Shown: one piece after another, positions 9,275 to 17,463 of the stretch
How the letters are laid out: every line of letters begins with the position of its first letter
Numbering within the stretch: position 1 is the first letter of the stretch
Assembly (NCBI RefSeq): GCF_022549785.1
Contig: NZ_JAKZGO010000005.1
Coordinates: 2,501-66,500 of the forward strand
DNA from: Belliella alkalica
GTDB taxonomy: Bacteria > Bacteroidota > Bacteroidia > Cytophagales > Cyclobacteriaceae
Reading direction: 5' to 3'
DNA: 64,000 bases
The notes under the pieces: generated by a model
Told to the model about the DNA's origin: nothing
Database searches by the model: none
Seen by the model: the letters and a program-made list of their open reading frames with translations, nothing else
Program-made: the position numbers and the translations under genes

Positions 9275-9889
9275 TTACAATCCTTCTGAATAAATATACA
9301 TGAAGAGTGTTTGAATATCTTTTTTAATTGATTTGGGATAAACTGTATTATTGTCCAAATGAGTAGTCCGAACATCTAGTTCGACCAAAACATCTTTTTC
9401 AGCAAGATCATAAAGTATGTAGTTCGTATGAATCCAATAATCAGGGTAAGTCCATAATGAGGATCCTACCACAGAACTGTTTTGATTGGATTCATTATAA
9501 AGCATTGTTGCCCCTAGCTTACTTAATCGAGCATATTTCTTATTTACAATTTCCAAATCAAGTAGATACCTCACCCCTAAATCCGCATACAACTTTTCTC
9601 TATTTCTTTCAGTTGTAAAATCACTTATCCCTACTGATTTTAATTCGATTTCGTGATAATCAGTGTCCCAAACCTCTCTAAAGCCATAGCTTTTCAATTC
9701 TTGAGGAAGGGTTTCCAGAAATGTCCTATAATCCTTTTGGGAAAAACCTGCTGGTAAATTGACCAAAATAATCTCCCCTCTATCAAGAGGTGGAAGCATA
9801 GAGTTGACATGGATCTGTTGCACTATTTGTTGAACAGGTTTTCCACAAGCAAACAAAAGGAGAATAAGTAAATAATTAAAGTATCTCAT
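9275..9889 (-). CDS. Predicted lipoprotein of unknown function
   Basis: About 204 residues beginning MRYFNYLLILLLFACGKPVQQ, a lipobox (LLFAC), so it is exported and lipid-anchored at Cys. A TTG six bases upstream is also in frame, but ATG at 9889 gives a normal signal peptide. The rest contains a conserved-looking segment LGVRYLLDLEIVNKKYARL, and is mostly mixed alpha/beta. I do not recognise a named family. It is separated from both neighbours by more than 200 nt, so it is likely a single-gene unit. Confidence 0.75.
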   Translation of the reverse strand: MRYFNYLLILLLFACGKPVQQIVQQIHVNSMLPPLDRGEIILVNLPAGFSQKDYRTFLETLPQELKSYGFREVWDTDYHEIELKSVGISDFTTERNREKLYADLGVRYLLDLEIVNKKYARLSKLGATMLYNESNQNSSVVGSSLWTYPDYWIHTNYILYDLAEKDVLVELDVRTTHLDNNTVYPKSIKKDIQTLFMYIYSEGL

Positions 9890-10004
9890 ATTCAATAAGC
9901 TTTCAAAAGTTGAAAGAAAAACCTCTGACCGATTAAGATAGTTTATATTAATTCAATATCAAAAAGCAAAATTCAAAATGGCTAATCAAAAATACTTTAC
10001 CCTA

Positions 10005-10085
10005 CCAAAGAGGTCTTTAAATATAACTTATTCTCGTTATTAAAACCGAAATAAGTAATGCTCAATCCTGCTAAAGACCTCTTGG
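10005..10085. repeat. Long inverted repeat with 50-nt loop
   Basis: CCAAAGAGGTCTTTA (10005-10019) faces TAAAGACCTCTTGG (10072-10085), almost perfectly complementary with a single-base gap. The loop holds a smaller palindrome (ATAAC...GTTAT). It is in the gap between the BtuF-like gene and the lipoprotein gene. It has no T run, so it is more likely a small mobile or structural element than a terminator. Confidence 0.55.
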
Positions 10086-10112
10086 AAATGATAGAACAAT
10101 AATCAGGTCACA

Positions 10113-10874
10113 TTATATTTTAGATATATAATTTTTGAAATATTTCAACCTACTCCCATACCAGCTAAAAATCTCTCCGTCAACCAACTGGATGGTAGAA
10201 TCTGGCAGGATTGCCGAAAATTCATCCAGATGTTTTTGCTTGAATGGGTATGGTTCTGAACTTAGAAGCAAAAAATCCGCGTTCATTTCGGTGAGTTCTT
10301 TCAACGAAAGCTCTGGATATCTGCTTGCACTTACCAAATTCTCGTAACCTGCTCGATCAAGCATATCGTCTATAAAAGTATTCTTACCTGCTACCATGAT
10401 TGGATCTTTCCAAATTAGGTATACTGATGTCCCCTTTTTCTTGGGAACATAATCCATATCCTTTTGAATCATATCAACCAATTGCTGTGCTGCTTCAGAC
10501 CTTCCTGTGATTTCCCCAATCCCAAGCATCATCTCCATTGCATCGCTTAGATCGAAGATATCACTCATCCAAACCGGATACTTTTCCGCAAGCTTCTCTA
10601 TTCCCTCCTGATAATTCTCTTCCTTGTTGCCAATAATCAAGTCAGGCTTGAGCTGATCAATTTTATCAAAATGAAAATTCTTTGTTCCCCCAATGATTTG
10701 CTTTTTCTCTTTGAATCCTTCAGGATGAACACAAAACTTGGTTACCCCTACTATCCTATCCCCTAAACCAAGATCCACCAAAAGCTCAGTCTGTGAAGGA
10801 ACCAATGAAATAATTCTCTTCGGACTTTCGGAGATAGTTACTTTTCTTTTGAGTTGGTCGGTGAAGATGGGCAT
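10113..10874 (-). CDS. BtuF-like helical-backbone metal/cobalamin-binding protein without signal peptide
   Basis: A 253-residue member of the helical-backbone periplasmic binding protein fold. Visible marks are PKRIISLVPSQTELLVDLGL near the start and LKPDLIIGNKEEN, typical of vitamin B12 or siderophore ABC binding proteins. It begins directly with the mature fold (MPIFTDQLKRKVTI) and lacks any signal peptide or lipobox, so it seems to stay in the cytoplasm. No permease or ATPase gene is adjacent. The ligand (cobalamin, cobinamide or a metal chelate) cannot be decided here. Confidence 0.82.
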   Translation of the reverse strand: MPIFTDQLKRKVTISESPKRIISLVPSQTELLVDLGLGDRIVGVTKFCVHPEGFKEKKQIIGGTKNFHFDKIDQLKPDLIIGNKEENYQEGIEKLAEKYPVWMSDIFDLSDAMEMMLGIGEITGRSEAAQQLVDMIQKDMDYVPKKKGTSVYLIWKDPIMVAGKNTFIDDMLDRAGYENLVSASRYPELSLKELTEMNADFLLLSSEPYPFKQKHLDEFSAILPDSTIQLVDGEIFSWYGSRLKYFKNYISKI

Positions 10875-11191
10875 TAAGTTTGGGATTATTTGCTATTGGA
10901 TTTTAATGAAAGTATGGACAACTTTTCCTCAAAGATAGAATCCAGGAATGGAGAAACGAGAACTCTGTTTATGTAAATCAGTTTGAATTTTATCAGACCA
11001 ATGACGAGGATTTTCAATCAAAGTAGCGGACTGATTCATTTAAGGAATTTTAAGCGCTGGTGTAATAATATAAAAAAATCGTAACACACTCTGTATTTAT
11101 CAATAAATTAATGCGTATTCACAAATGGTCATTTGATCTATTTTCTACCAAAAGATTAGACAAAAAGTGATATTTTAGGTAAACAAAGTGT

Positions 11192-11199
11192 TATTTTTG
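11192..11199 (+). promoter_or_regulatory. Probable -7 element for the two-component operon
   Basis: TATTTTTG matches TAnnTTTG and lies 27 nt before ATG 11227. This overlaps the GTG-started extension of the reading frame and so argues for the ATG as the true start. A -33 TTTG is not seen. The rest of the 10875-11190 gap shows nothing else. Confidence 0.4.
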
Positions 11200-11226
11200 A
11201 ATCTAATAATCAGCACTTTAGTCCCC

Positions 11227-13275
11227 ATGCCTACCTATCACCTACATTTGAAATTCTACCAAATCTGCATAATTTGTGTAATCTTACTCAGATCTCACAC
11301 AATAAACGCTCAGAATCAAACAGTTGATTCACTCATGATCGTTTTAGAGAAAGAGCAAAACCCCCAAGAAAAATTTCAAATATTAAATAAGCTCATCCCG
11401 CTATTTGATAGAAAATATGACCGTCAGCTAGTCATTTCGTATTACAAGTTAGGCATCTATTTCGCTGAGCAAACAGAGAATTTCATGGAGTTAGGCAAAT
11501 GGTCAAATGAACTCTTTGAGATTTACAGATTGGAGTCTGGCAATGAGGAGGAAGCCCTAGTGCTTATGCTGAAGGCAAAAAAACACGTAGATAAAATCAA
11601 CGACACCCGAATTAAAGGAAATGTTTTTCTAAAACTTGCGGCAGCCTATTATGATAAAACGGACTTTTCGGAAGCAATTGAACAATACTCAAATGCCGAG
11701 CAGGAATTTTCCGAGAACGACTCAATTTTCATAGCTGACGCGCTATTCTTTCGAGCACAGGCAAGAGATTATAAAGGTGAACTGATAGGTGCAATGACTG
11801 ACTATCAAAAAGCAAGATTGTACTATGAAAACTTGCATGATAGTGACTATGTAGAATTTGTCAACAATGGTATGGCTGTATTATATAGCAAGTACAATAT
11901 TTTTGAAGAGGCCGAAAAAATCAGACTTGACCTCGCAAAATCCTATCTTCAGCAAGACAAAACTTATGAATGGGCCGTCACGATGTATAATCAGTCACGG
12001 GATTATCTAAAGCAAAACAAGCTAGAAGAGCATTCTATCACTCTAACTAAAGTGTTTGACAAAATAAATAATGATCCCACAATAGACCCTGAGATAAGGG
12101 CAATTATTGGCCTCTCATTGTCAAATTTCTTTTCACAAAAAGAAGATTTTAAAATGCAGAACAAATATTTTTTAGAAGCAAAATCAATCATTGAAGAAGA
12201 ACTGCAAGGTTCAAGCTTTATAAAACTGCCCTATTTAAAGTCAAGAGTTTTAATTTTGGAAAGTCAAAAAGAAATAGACCAAGCCTCCCAACTAATTAGA
12301 GAATATAGGGAGATGGCAGTATCTGCAGCCAATATGGATCAAATTATAGATGCATATTTGATAGAATCTAGAATTTCAGAAAAACGTGGGGATTATAAGA
12401 ATGCTTTCATGGCTCTTTCAAAATATCAAAACTTCAAAGACTCTATATTTCAGTCAAACCAAGCCAATACATTTAGTTATTATCAAACTCTCTATGAAAC
12501 TGAGAAAAAAGAAAGGGATCTACTCTTAAAGACCCAAGAAATCTCAGATATCAATGAAAAAAATCGTACAAAAACTAGATATATCATCACAATATCCATT
12601 TTTATCATGACCATTATGTTATTATGGTTTTTGATTAAGAATCTGAGAGATGCCAATAAGGCAAAAAAATTGCAAGAAAAATTCAGCCAAGACTTGCTCC
12701 TAAGTCAGGAAATCGAACGCAAAAGAATATCTAAGGATCTTCATGATGGACTTGGACAAAGCCTCCTATTGATAAAAAACAAAGTGGTATTGAACCGTGA
12801 CACTGCCACATCCGAACTGCTCAACCATGCCATTGAAGAACTAAGAGGGATCTCAAGATCCCTGCACCCTTTCCAATTGGAAGAACTTGGAGTGACTGGA
12901 GCTATTCAAAACTTATTAGATCAAATCGATTCGGAAACAGATATATTTGTCTCATCTGAATTAGACGATATTGATGATCTACTTGATAAAGATCAACAAC
13001 TTCATGTTTATCGCATAGTTCAAGAATCATTTAACAACATTATAAAGCACGCTCAATCGTCGGCTGTGAAGGTATCAATGTTTAAATCCAACCGAAAAAT
13101 CTCTTTATCAATTCAAGATAATGGAATTGGTTTCGACTTTTCGGAAAAATTTAATGATTTTAAAAGTCTAGGTTTGAAAACTCTTAAAGAAAGAACAGCT
13201 ACCTTGGGAGGTACTATGAAAGTAGAGTCTGAGTTAAATAAAGGAACAACCTTCACTTTTTTAATATTTACATAA
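11227..13275 (+). CDS. TPR-containing sensor histidine kinase (HisKA_3/NarX-like)
   Basis: About 682 residues from ATG 11227; a GTG 13 codons upstream is open but would span a -7 promoter box. Order of parts: signal peptide ending near TINAQ, a periplasmic helical region of TPR-like repeats to about residue 430, one membrane segment (YIITISIFIMTIMLLWFLI), then the DHp helix with the phospho-acceptor His506 in KDLHDGLGQ, and an HATPase domain with N box (QESFNNIIKHA) and G1 box (DNGIGFDF). The cue is unknown. It ends 1 nt before the response regulator gene, so the two are translated as a pair. Confidence 0.93.
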   Translation: MPTYHLHLKFYQICIICVILLRSHTINAQNQTVDSLMIVLEKEQNPQEKFQILNKLIPLFDRKYDRQLVISYYKLGIYFAEQTENFMELGKWSNELFEIYRLESGNEEEALVLMLKAKKHVDKINDTRIKGNVFLKLAAAYYDKTDFSEAIEQYSNAEQEFSENDSIFIADALFFRAQARDYKGELIGAMTDYQKARLYYENLHDSDYVEFVNNGMAVLYSKYNIFEEAEKIRLDLAKSYLQQDKTYEWAVTMYNQSRDYLKQNKLEEHSITLTKVFDKINNDPTIDPEIRAIIGLSLSNFFSQKEDFKMQNKYFLEAKSIIEEELQGSSFIKLPYLKSRVLILESQKEIDQASQLIREYREMAVSAANMDQIIDAYLIESRISEKRGDYKNAFMALSKYQNFKDSIFQSNQANTFSYYQTLYETEKKERDLLLKTQEISDINEKNRTKTRYIITISIFIMTIMLLWFLIKNLRDANKAKKLQEKFSQDLLLSQEIERKRISKDLHDGLGQSLLLIKNKVVLNRDTATSELLNHAIEELRGISRSLHPFQLEELGVTGAIQNLLDQIDSETDIFVSSELDDIDDLLDKDQQLHVYRIVQESFNNIIKHAQSSAVKVSMFKSNRKISLSIQDNGIGFDFSEKFNDFKSLGLKTLKERTATLGGTMKVESELNKGTTFTFLIFT

Positions 13276-13276
13276 A

Positions 13277-13903
13277 ATGAAAATTGATTTAATTATTGCA
13301 GATGATCATCCTTTACTCCTAAAAGGACTTAGGGACTTTTTGGAGGAAAACAATTTCAACATCATAGCCCAAGCAAATAATGGGAGAAGTGCTTTAGAAC
13401 TAATTGAAAAACACAAGCCCTCAATAGCTATCTTAGATTTGGAAATGCCAGAAATGACAGGCTTAGAGGTAGCAGCTGAATGTAAATTACGTAAAATTCA
13501 ATCAAAAATCATTCTGCTTACCCTTCACAAAGAAATCTACATTTATCAACAAGCCAAAACTCTAAACATTTCAGGATACTTATTAAAGGACTTCGCAATC
13601 GAAGAACTAATCAATTGTATAAATAAAATAAACAAAGGAGAAGACTATTTTAGTGGAAAACTTTTTCCAGAAGAGCGTAACCAATTAGATTCAAAAATGA
13701 ATGAAAAACTTACACCTTCCGAGGTTAAGATATTGAAACTTATTGCGGATGGTCTATCATCAAAAGAAATTGCCAATAAACTTTTTATAGCCGAGAGAAC
13801 TGTCGACAAACATAGAAGTAATATCATATACAAATTGAATCTAGACAAAAAACACAACTCACTATTGATCTGGGCTCAAAACAACAAAGGTATCATATTC
13901 TAA
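13277..13903 (+). CDS. LuxR/NarL-family response regulator
   Basis: A 208-residue DNA-binding regulator. The receiver domain has the acidic pair in IIADDHPLL, the phospho-acceptor Asp54 in AILDLEMPEMTG and Lys in YLLKDF. The C-terminal HTH_LuxR domain is intact: LTPSEVKILKLIADGLSSKEIANKLFI then RTVDKHRSNI. The ATG is 1 nt after the stop of the kinase, which is surely its phospho-donor. Targets are not shown by the sequence. Confidence 0.96.
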   Translation: MKIDLIIADDHPLLLKGLRDFLEENNFNIIAQANNGRSALELIEKHKPSIAILDLEMPEMTGLEVAAECKLRKIQSKIILLTLHKEIYIYQQAKTLNISGYLLKDFAIEELINCINKINKGEDYFSGKLFPEERNQLDSKMNEKLTPSEVKILKLIADGLSSKEIANKLFIAERTVDKHRSNIIYKLNLDKKHNSLLIWAQNNKGIIF

Positions 13904-13995
13904 ACAAGCATATTCCCTACTTATGAAATAATACACAATGATACTATAGAGCATTTTTTACGATTCAAAAAACAAAATATAGGTGTTATTACGTA

Positions 13996-14026
13996 TTGAA
14001 ACGAGGTGAATTTAAATCTACCTTTG
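13996..14026 (+). promoter_or_regulatory. Promoter for the small gene at 14049
   Basis: TTG (13996-13998) followed after 20 nt by TACCTTTG (14019-14026) fits the Bacteroidota consensus. Transcription would begin near 14033, about 16 nt before the ATG. Confidence 0.6.
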
Positions 14027-14048
14027 AAGAGTACTTAATTAAATTGTT

Positions 14049-14324
14049 ATGGAAATCACATGTGCTTTTGGAACTTTCAAGGTTGTTCAAACTGTGAAAA
14101 ATAAAGATGAGTTATTGATTATTTCCAAATGGAAAAGTCTTTGCAGTGTTTTTGGAAGTAATAGAATTTTTTTGATAAACAAAAAAGAAGAGATATTTGG
14201 GATTTACATTTGCAAACAAGAGTGTGCTGAAAAATTGATAAACCTTATAAAAAGTATTGAGTATAAAGATTGGGATCAATTTAAAATCAGTAGCGAGATC
14301 TTCTCATCAAGAATGCTAGCTTAA
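14049..14324 (+). CDS. Small hypothetical protein (91 aa)
   Basis: A 91-residue protein beginning MEITCAFGTFKVVQTVKN, with a mixed beta/alpha look and three cysteines; no signal peptide or membrane segment. I do not recognise its family. Support for being real is the good promoter immediately upstream and a length suitable for a small single domain. It follows the response regulator by 145 nt on the same strand and might be a target or an accessory of that system, which is inference only. Confidence 0.55.
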   Translation: MEITCAFGTFKVVQTVKNKDELLIISKWKSLCSVFGSNRIFLINKKEEIFGIYICKQECAEKLINLIKSIEYKDWDQFKISSEIFSSRMLA

Positions 14325-14566
14325 TAATTATGATTTTAACTTTTATCATTTTGCAGTAAACTTCTAGTATTGCATTTCAGCAAAAAAAACATTTAGTAAT
14401 TGTTCAAAAAGGAGGCAGTAATTGAATCCTCCAATAAAAATCATGCTGATAATAGTTACTAACCGATTGTTTTGCTTAGGATCAGTTAAGTTAAAATATA
14501 TCACCCAGCTTGAATACTGGTGAAAAATCGAATATCCACAAAACATTGTTAATTTAAGATAGCCAA

Positions 14567-15436
14567 TCAATGACCAGCTATCTTATTTAATGTATGCCTA
14601 ATCAAATCATCTACAATATCATAAGAGTTTGAAGCAAACTCATGTGTAATCCTGTTTGCCACAATGGCATTGAGGCTTAACACTTCATGACCAAGCAATC
14701 TTCCCATTGCATAATAACCTGAGGTTTCCATTTCGAAGTTGGTGATCTTGAAACCTTCCAAATCAATCGATGATAATTTTTCAATAATATCGGGAATAGC
14801 TGGCTTCACTCTAACTTCTCTTCCCTGTGGTCCAAAAAACCCTGGGCAAGTTGCTGTATTACCTTTGATCAATTCTGCTCCAATCTTTTCCAATAGCACT
14901 TTTGAACCTTCAATACAATAAGGAACAAATGGTAAATTCAAAGTCTTTTGAACAGTTTGTGCCACTTTTTTCTCCAAATCAGAATACTCAGCATTATAAA
15001 AAGCCATCAAAGTATCTAAACCAATTCCATAGGCAGAGGCTAAAAGTGAACCTGCCAGGATATCACTTTGCATACTTCCTGATGTCCCGACTCTGATAAT
15101 ATCAAGGCTTGTGTGCTTTTCTTTAGGAAATCGGGTTTTCAAGTCAACATTCACCAGCGCATCAAGTTCTGTCATGAATATCTCAATGTTGTCAGTACCC
15201 ATTCCTGTACTAATAGCCGTAATCCTTTTGCCTTTATAAGTACCAGTATGGGTTACAAACTCTCTTTTGGAGGTTTTGAACTCTACTTGGTCAAAATATT
15301 GGGAAACTTTCTCTACCCGATCTGGGTCACCTACAGCTATAACAGTTGAAGCCAGATGTTCTGGCTTCAAATTAAGGTGATATATACTCCCATCGGCATT
15401 GATGATCAATTCAGATTCAGGAATGCGCTTAGTCAT
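14567..15436 (-). CDS. Nucleoside phosphorylase (uridine phosphorylase/PNP superfamily)
   Basis: A 289-residue enzyme of the NP-I family that cleaves nucleosides with phosphate to free base and ribose-1-phosphate for salvage. Seen are the N-terminal TVIAVGDPDRVEKVS phosphate-binding loop, the IRVGTSGSMQ motif and the nucleoside-binding FEMETSGYYAMGRLLG. Whether it prefers uridine or purine nucleosides cannot be settled. Its start overlaps the 3' end of trhO by 8 nt, so both are translated from one message. Confidence 0.93.
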   Translation of the reverse strand: MTKRIPESELIINADGSIYHLNLKPEHLASTVIAVGDPDRVEKVSQYFDQVEFKTSKREFVTHTGTYKGKRITAISTGMGTDNIEIFMTELDALVNVDLKTRFPKEKHTSLDIIRVGTSGSMQSDILAGSLLASAYGIGLDTLMAFYNAEYSDLEKKVAQTVQKTLNLPFVPYCIEGSKVLLEKIGAELIKGNTATCPGFFGPQGREVRVKPAIPDIIEKLSSIDLEGFKITNFEMETSGYYAMGRLLGHEVLSLNAIVANRITHEFASNSYDIVDDLIRHTLNKIAGH

Positions 15437-16412
15437 GTATCTCTAATTTAGTTTTATCCTTTTTATCTTTACGAATTAGTCCTTTGTAAGGATTGTATCC
15501 ATTGGTGTTTTTTTGATAATATCCAGTCCCATCATAAGGACGCTTCTCTGGATGCTCCTTACATTCGGTAGAGCAAGCCCCGTCTAGCTCCCAACCGCAT
15601 TTTTCACAGATCGGCAAATGCTCATTGCATTTTGGATTGGCACAGTTCACCATTCGATCACACTTCTCGCCGCAAACATGACACTCTGATACAACAGTAG
15701 GATTTACCTTGTTTATATCTACAGCTATTCTGTTATCAAAGACGTAACATTTCCCCTCAAAATCTTCACCTCCAGCTTCCATCCCGTACTTGATGATCCC
15801 TCCATGAAGTTGATATACATCTTCAAAACCTTGATCCAGCAAAAAGGCTGAAGCTTTTTCACATTTGATCCCTCCTGTACAATAGGTCAAGACTTTCTTT
15901 CCTTTGAGATGTTCCAACTCTTTGACTTTTTCCGGGAAATCCCTGAAATTATCAATATCCAGTGTAATGGCATTCTTGAATCTACCAAGTTCATGTTCGT
16001 AATTAGACCTTACATCCAAAATGACCACATCTTCTTGATCTTTTAAAGCTTTGAATTCCTCAGGTGCCAGATGTTTCCCTGTTTTCACTTTCGGATCAAT
16101 ATGCCTCAAGCTACTGTGAACTATCTCAGGCTTTACCCTCACATGAATTTTGGTAAATGCATGATTATCATGATCCTCTACCTTAAACTCAGTTTTGGCA
16201 AATCGGGCATCACTGTGAATGTAATCCATGTACTTTTTGCAGTCTTCCTTGAGCCCTGAGACAGTTCCATTCAAGCCTTCGGAAGAAATAATTATCCTTC
16301 CTCGGATATTGTTTTCAATACAGAACAAATGATGTTCTTCTCTGTATGCTTCTGTATCCTCGATATCAGCATAGCAGTAATAAAGCAAAATACTATAGTC
16401 TTTGTTTTCCAT
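15429..16412 (-). CDS. trhO: tRNA uridine(34) hydroxylase, rhodanese-like
   Basis: A 327-residue protein of the TrhO (YceA) family, which uses oxygen to make 5-hydroxyuridine at the tRNA wobble base. It has an N-terminal acylphosphatase-like part, a central rhodanese domain with the active cysteine in LTYCTGGIKCEKA, and a C-terminal cysteine-rich zinc-like part (CHVCGEKCDRMVNCANPKC). The family's usual length is met. A hairpin sits 9 nt before the ATG (16421-16437) and could affect initiation. It overlaps the phosphorylase gene behind it. Confidence 0.95.
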   Translation of the reverse strand: MENKDYSILLYYCYADIEDTEAYREEHHLFCIENNIRGRIIISSEGLNGTVSGLKEDCKKYMDYIHSDARFAKTEFKVEDHDNHAFTKIHVRVKPEIVHSSLRHIDPKVKTGKHLAPEEFKALKDQEDVVILDVRSNYEHELGRFKNAITLDIDNFRDFPEKVKELEHLKGKKVLTYCTGGIKCEKASAFLLDQGFEDVYQLHGGIIKYGMEAGGEDFEGKCYVFDNRIAVDINKVNPTVVSECHVCGEKCDRMVNCANPKCNEHLPICEKCGWELDGACSTECKEHPEKRPYDGTGYYQKNTNGYNPYKGLIRKDKKDKTKLEIHD

Positions 16413-16420
16413 AACTAGAG

Positions 16421-16437
16421 CCTTGTTTCCGACAAGG
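16421..16437 (-). promoter_or_regulatory. Hairpin in the trhO leader
   Basis: CCTTGT (16421-16426) and ACAAGG (16432-16437) form a 6-bp stem with a 5-nt loop, ending 9 nt before the trhO start codon. No T run follows, so it is not a terminator. It may modulate ribosome access; this is inference. Confidence 0.35.
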
Positions 16438-16470
16438 TGTTTTGGTTTTTAAGTAAGAAATTAATTATTA

Positions 16471-16627
16471 TGATTATCCGAAATGACAGCTGTTAGTGAA
16501 TTTTCACATAGAATCATTCGGGTGATCGTTTTTCGTTATCAGTCGATTTGTTATCAGTACACGTATTGATTGGTAATAAATTATATTGTTTGGCTACTGG
16601 CAAGAAAGGGAATACTTGTATTAAAGG
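16471..16627. repeat. Interspersed intergenic repeat, copy A (degenerate)
   Basis: Begins TGATTATCCG, continues with ATGACA and GTGAATTTTCAC, and ends near TTTGGCTACTGG. It shares order and spacing of these blocks with the copies at 24177-24420 and 61370-61580. It fills the gap between trhO and the acetyltransferase gene. The right arm of the palindrome is eroded (CGGGTGATCG). Confidence 0.55.
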
Positions 16628-16769
16628 TAATTTGATCTTGTCATCAATAATCAAAACACGTAATGACTAAATTGTTTTTTTGGGATTTTAATGATTAACG
16701 TTTAACATTTATCGCTTGTCATCCCAAATATTAACTTGTTCGATCAAAGCCTCTTCAAATTACTCAAAC

Positions 16770-17408
16770 TCACTTTTTGATAGGTGCAGCTGGATTTCCA
16801 AATACTGTATCATTTGCTTTCACATCAGAAATCACTACCGAACCTGCTCCGATTCTTGCATTTTTCCCAATAGTAATCCCAGATACTACCACTACTCCAG
16901 AACCTATGAATGCCCCTTCCTCAACAGTCACGTTGGAGTTAAGGATTGCTCCAGCTCCAAGTTGGACGAAATCAGCTAGTTTAGAACCATGATCCACAAT
17001 CGCTCCAGAATGCAAAATACAGTGACTGCCAATAGTAGCACCTGTCCCGACATTTACTTTCGCATTGAAGAAATTACCATGACCTATGGCCGCATCTGTA
17101 GATATATACGCAGTGTTGTGTATGGCATTCACTGGCTGGACTTTTCGGTTATCATTGAGCATTTTAACCAAAAACTGTCTGTATTTATTGTCATCAACTG
17201 CTACAAATGCTTCACACTTTTTCCCAATCAACTTCAAGAAGCCTTCATCCTCAGGATTTCCCAATATAGGAACTACATTGATTTCTTGACCATGCAATTT
17301 TTCATCCTCATCCAAAAACCCATAGACAACCACTTTATTGCTATTGAAAATTTCCAATGCAGGGTGCGCTATCCCTTTTGCTCCTAAAATTATTACAGGT
17401 TTTTCCAT
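16770..17408 (-). CDS. NeuD/PglD-like sugar O/N-acyltransferase (left-handed beta-helix)
   Basis: About 212 residues from ATG 17408 (an in-frame TTG at 17432 is inside the -7 promoter region and is less likely). The N-terminus has a Rossmann-like PVIILGAKGIAHPALEI that binds the sugar nucleotide, and the second half is a hexapeptide left-handed beta-helix (ISTDAAIGHGNFFNAKVNVG, IGKNARIGAGSVV). This is the PglD/NeuD layout used to acetylate UDP-amino sugars or sialic acids. The usual catalytic His is likely in HCILHSGAIVDHG. No sugar-biosynthesis genes lie nearby, so its substrate is open. Confidence 0.88.
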   Translation of the reverse strand: MEKPVIILGAKGIAHPALEIFNSNKVVVYGFLDEDEKLHGQEINVVPILGNPEDEGFLKLIGKKCEAFVAVDDNKYRQFLVKMLNDNRKVQPVNAIHNTAYISTDAAIGHGNFFNAKVNVGTGATIGSHCILHSGAIVDHGSKLADFVQLGAGAILNSNVTVEEGAFIGSGVVVVSGITIGKNARIGAGSVVISDVKANDTVFGNPAAPIKK

Positions 17409-17429
17409 TATGCTTTTACGTTTGGATTG

Positions 17430-17461
17430 CAAAAGTACGGCTAATTGAGGTTTTTAGCAAA
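17430..17461 (-). promoter_or_regulatory. Promoter of the acetyltransferase gene
   Basis: On the minus strand, TTTG (17458-17461) is followed after 20 nt by TACTTTTG (17430-17437). The promoter sits directly at the end of the DUF2851 gene, giving a leader of about 15 nt before ATG 17408. Confidence 0.65.
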
Positions 17462-17463
17462 AA

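Noticed and set aside
14364-14570. 68-codon frame on the minus strand directly behind the nucleoside phosphorylase
   Set aside because: Starts with TTG, overlaps the stop of the preceding gene, has no family resemblance and no promoter; chance frame more likely.
16989-17387. 132-codon frame antisense to the acetyltransferase
   Set aside because: Shadow of a clear hexapeptide-repeat gene; no promoter.
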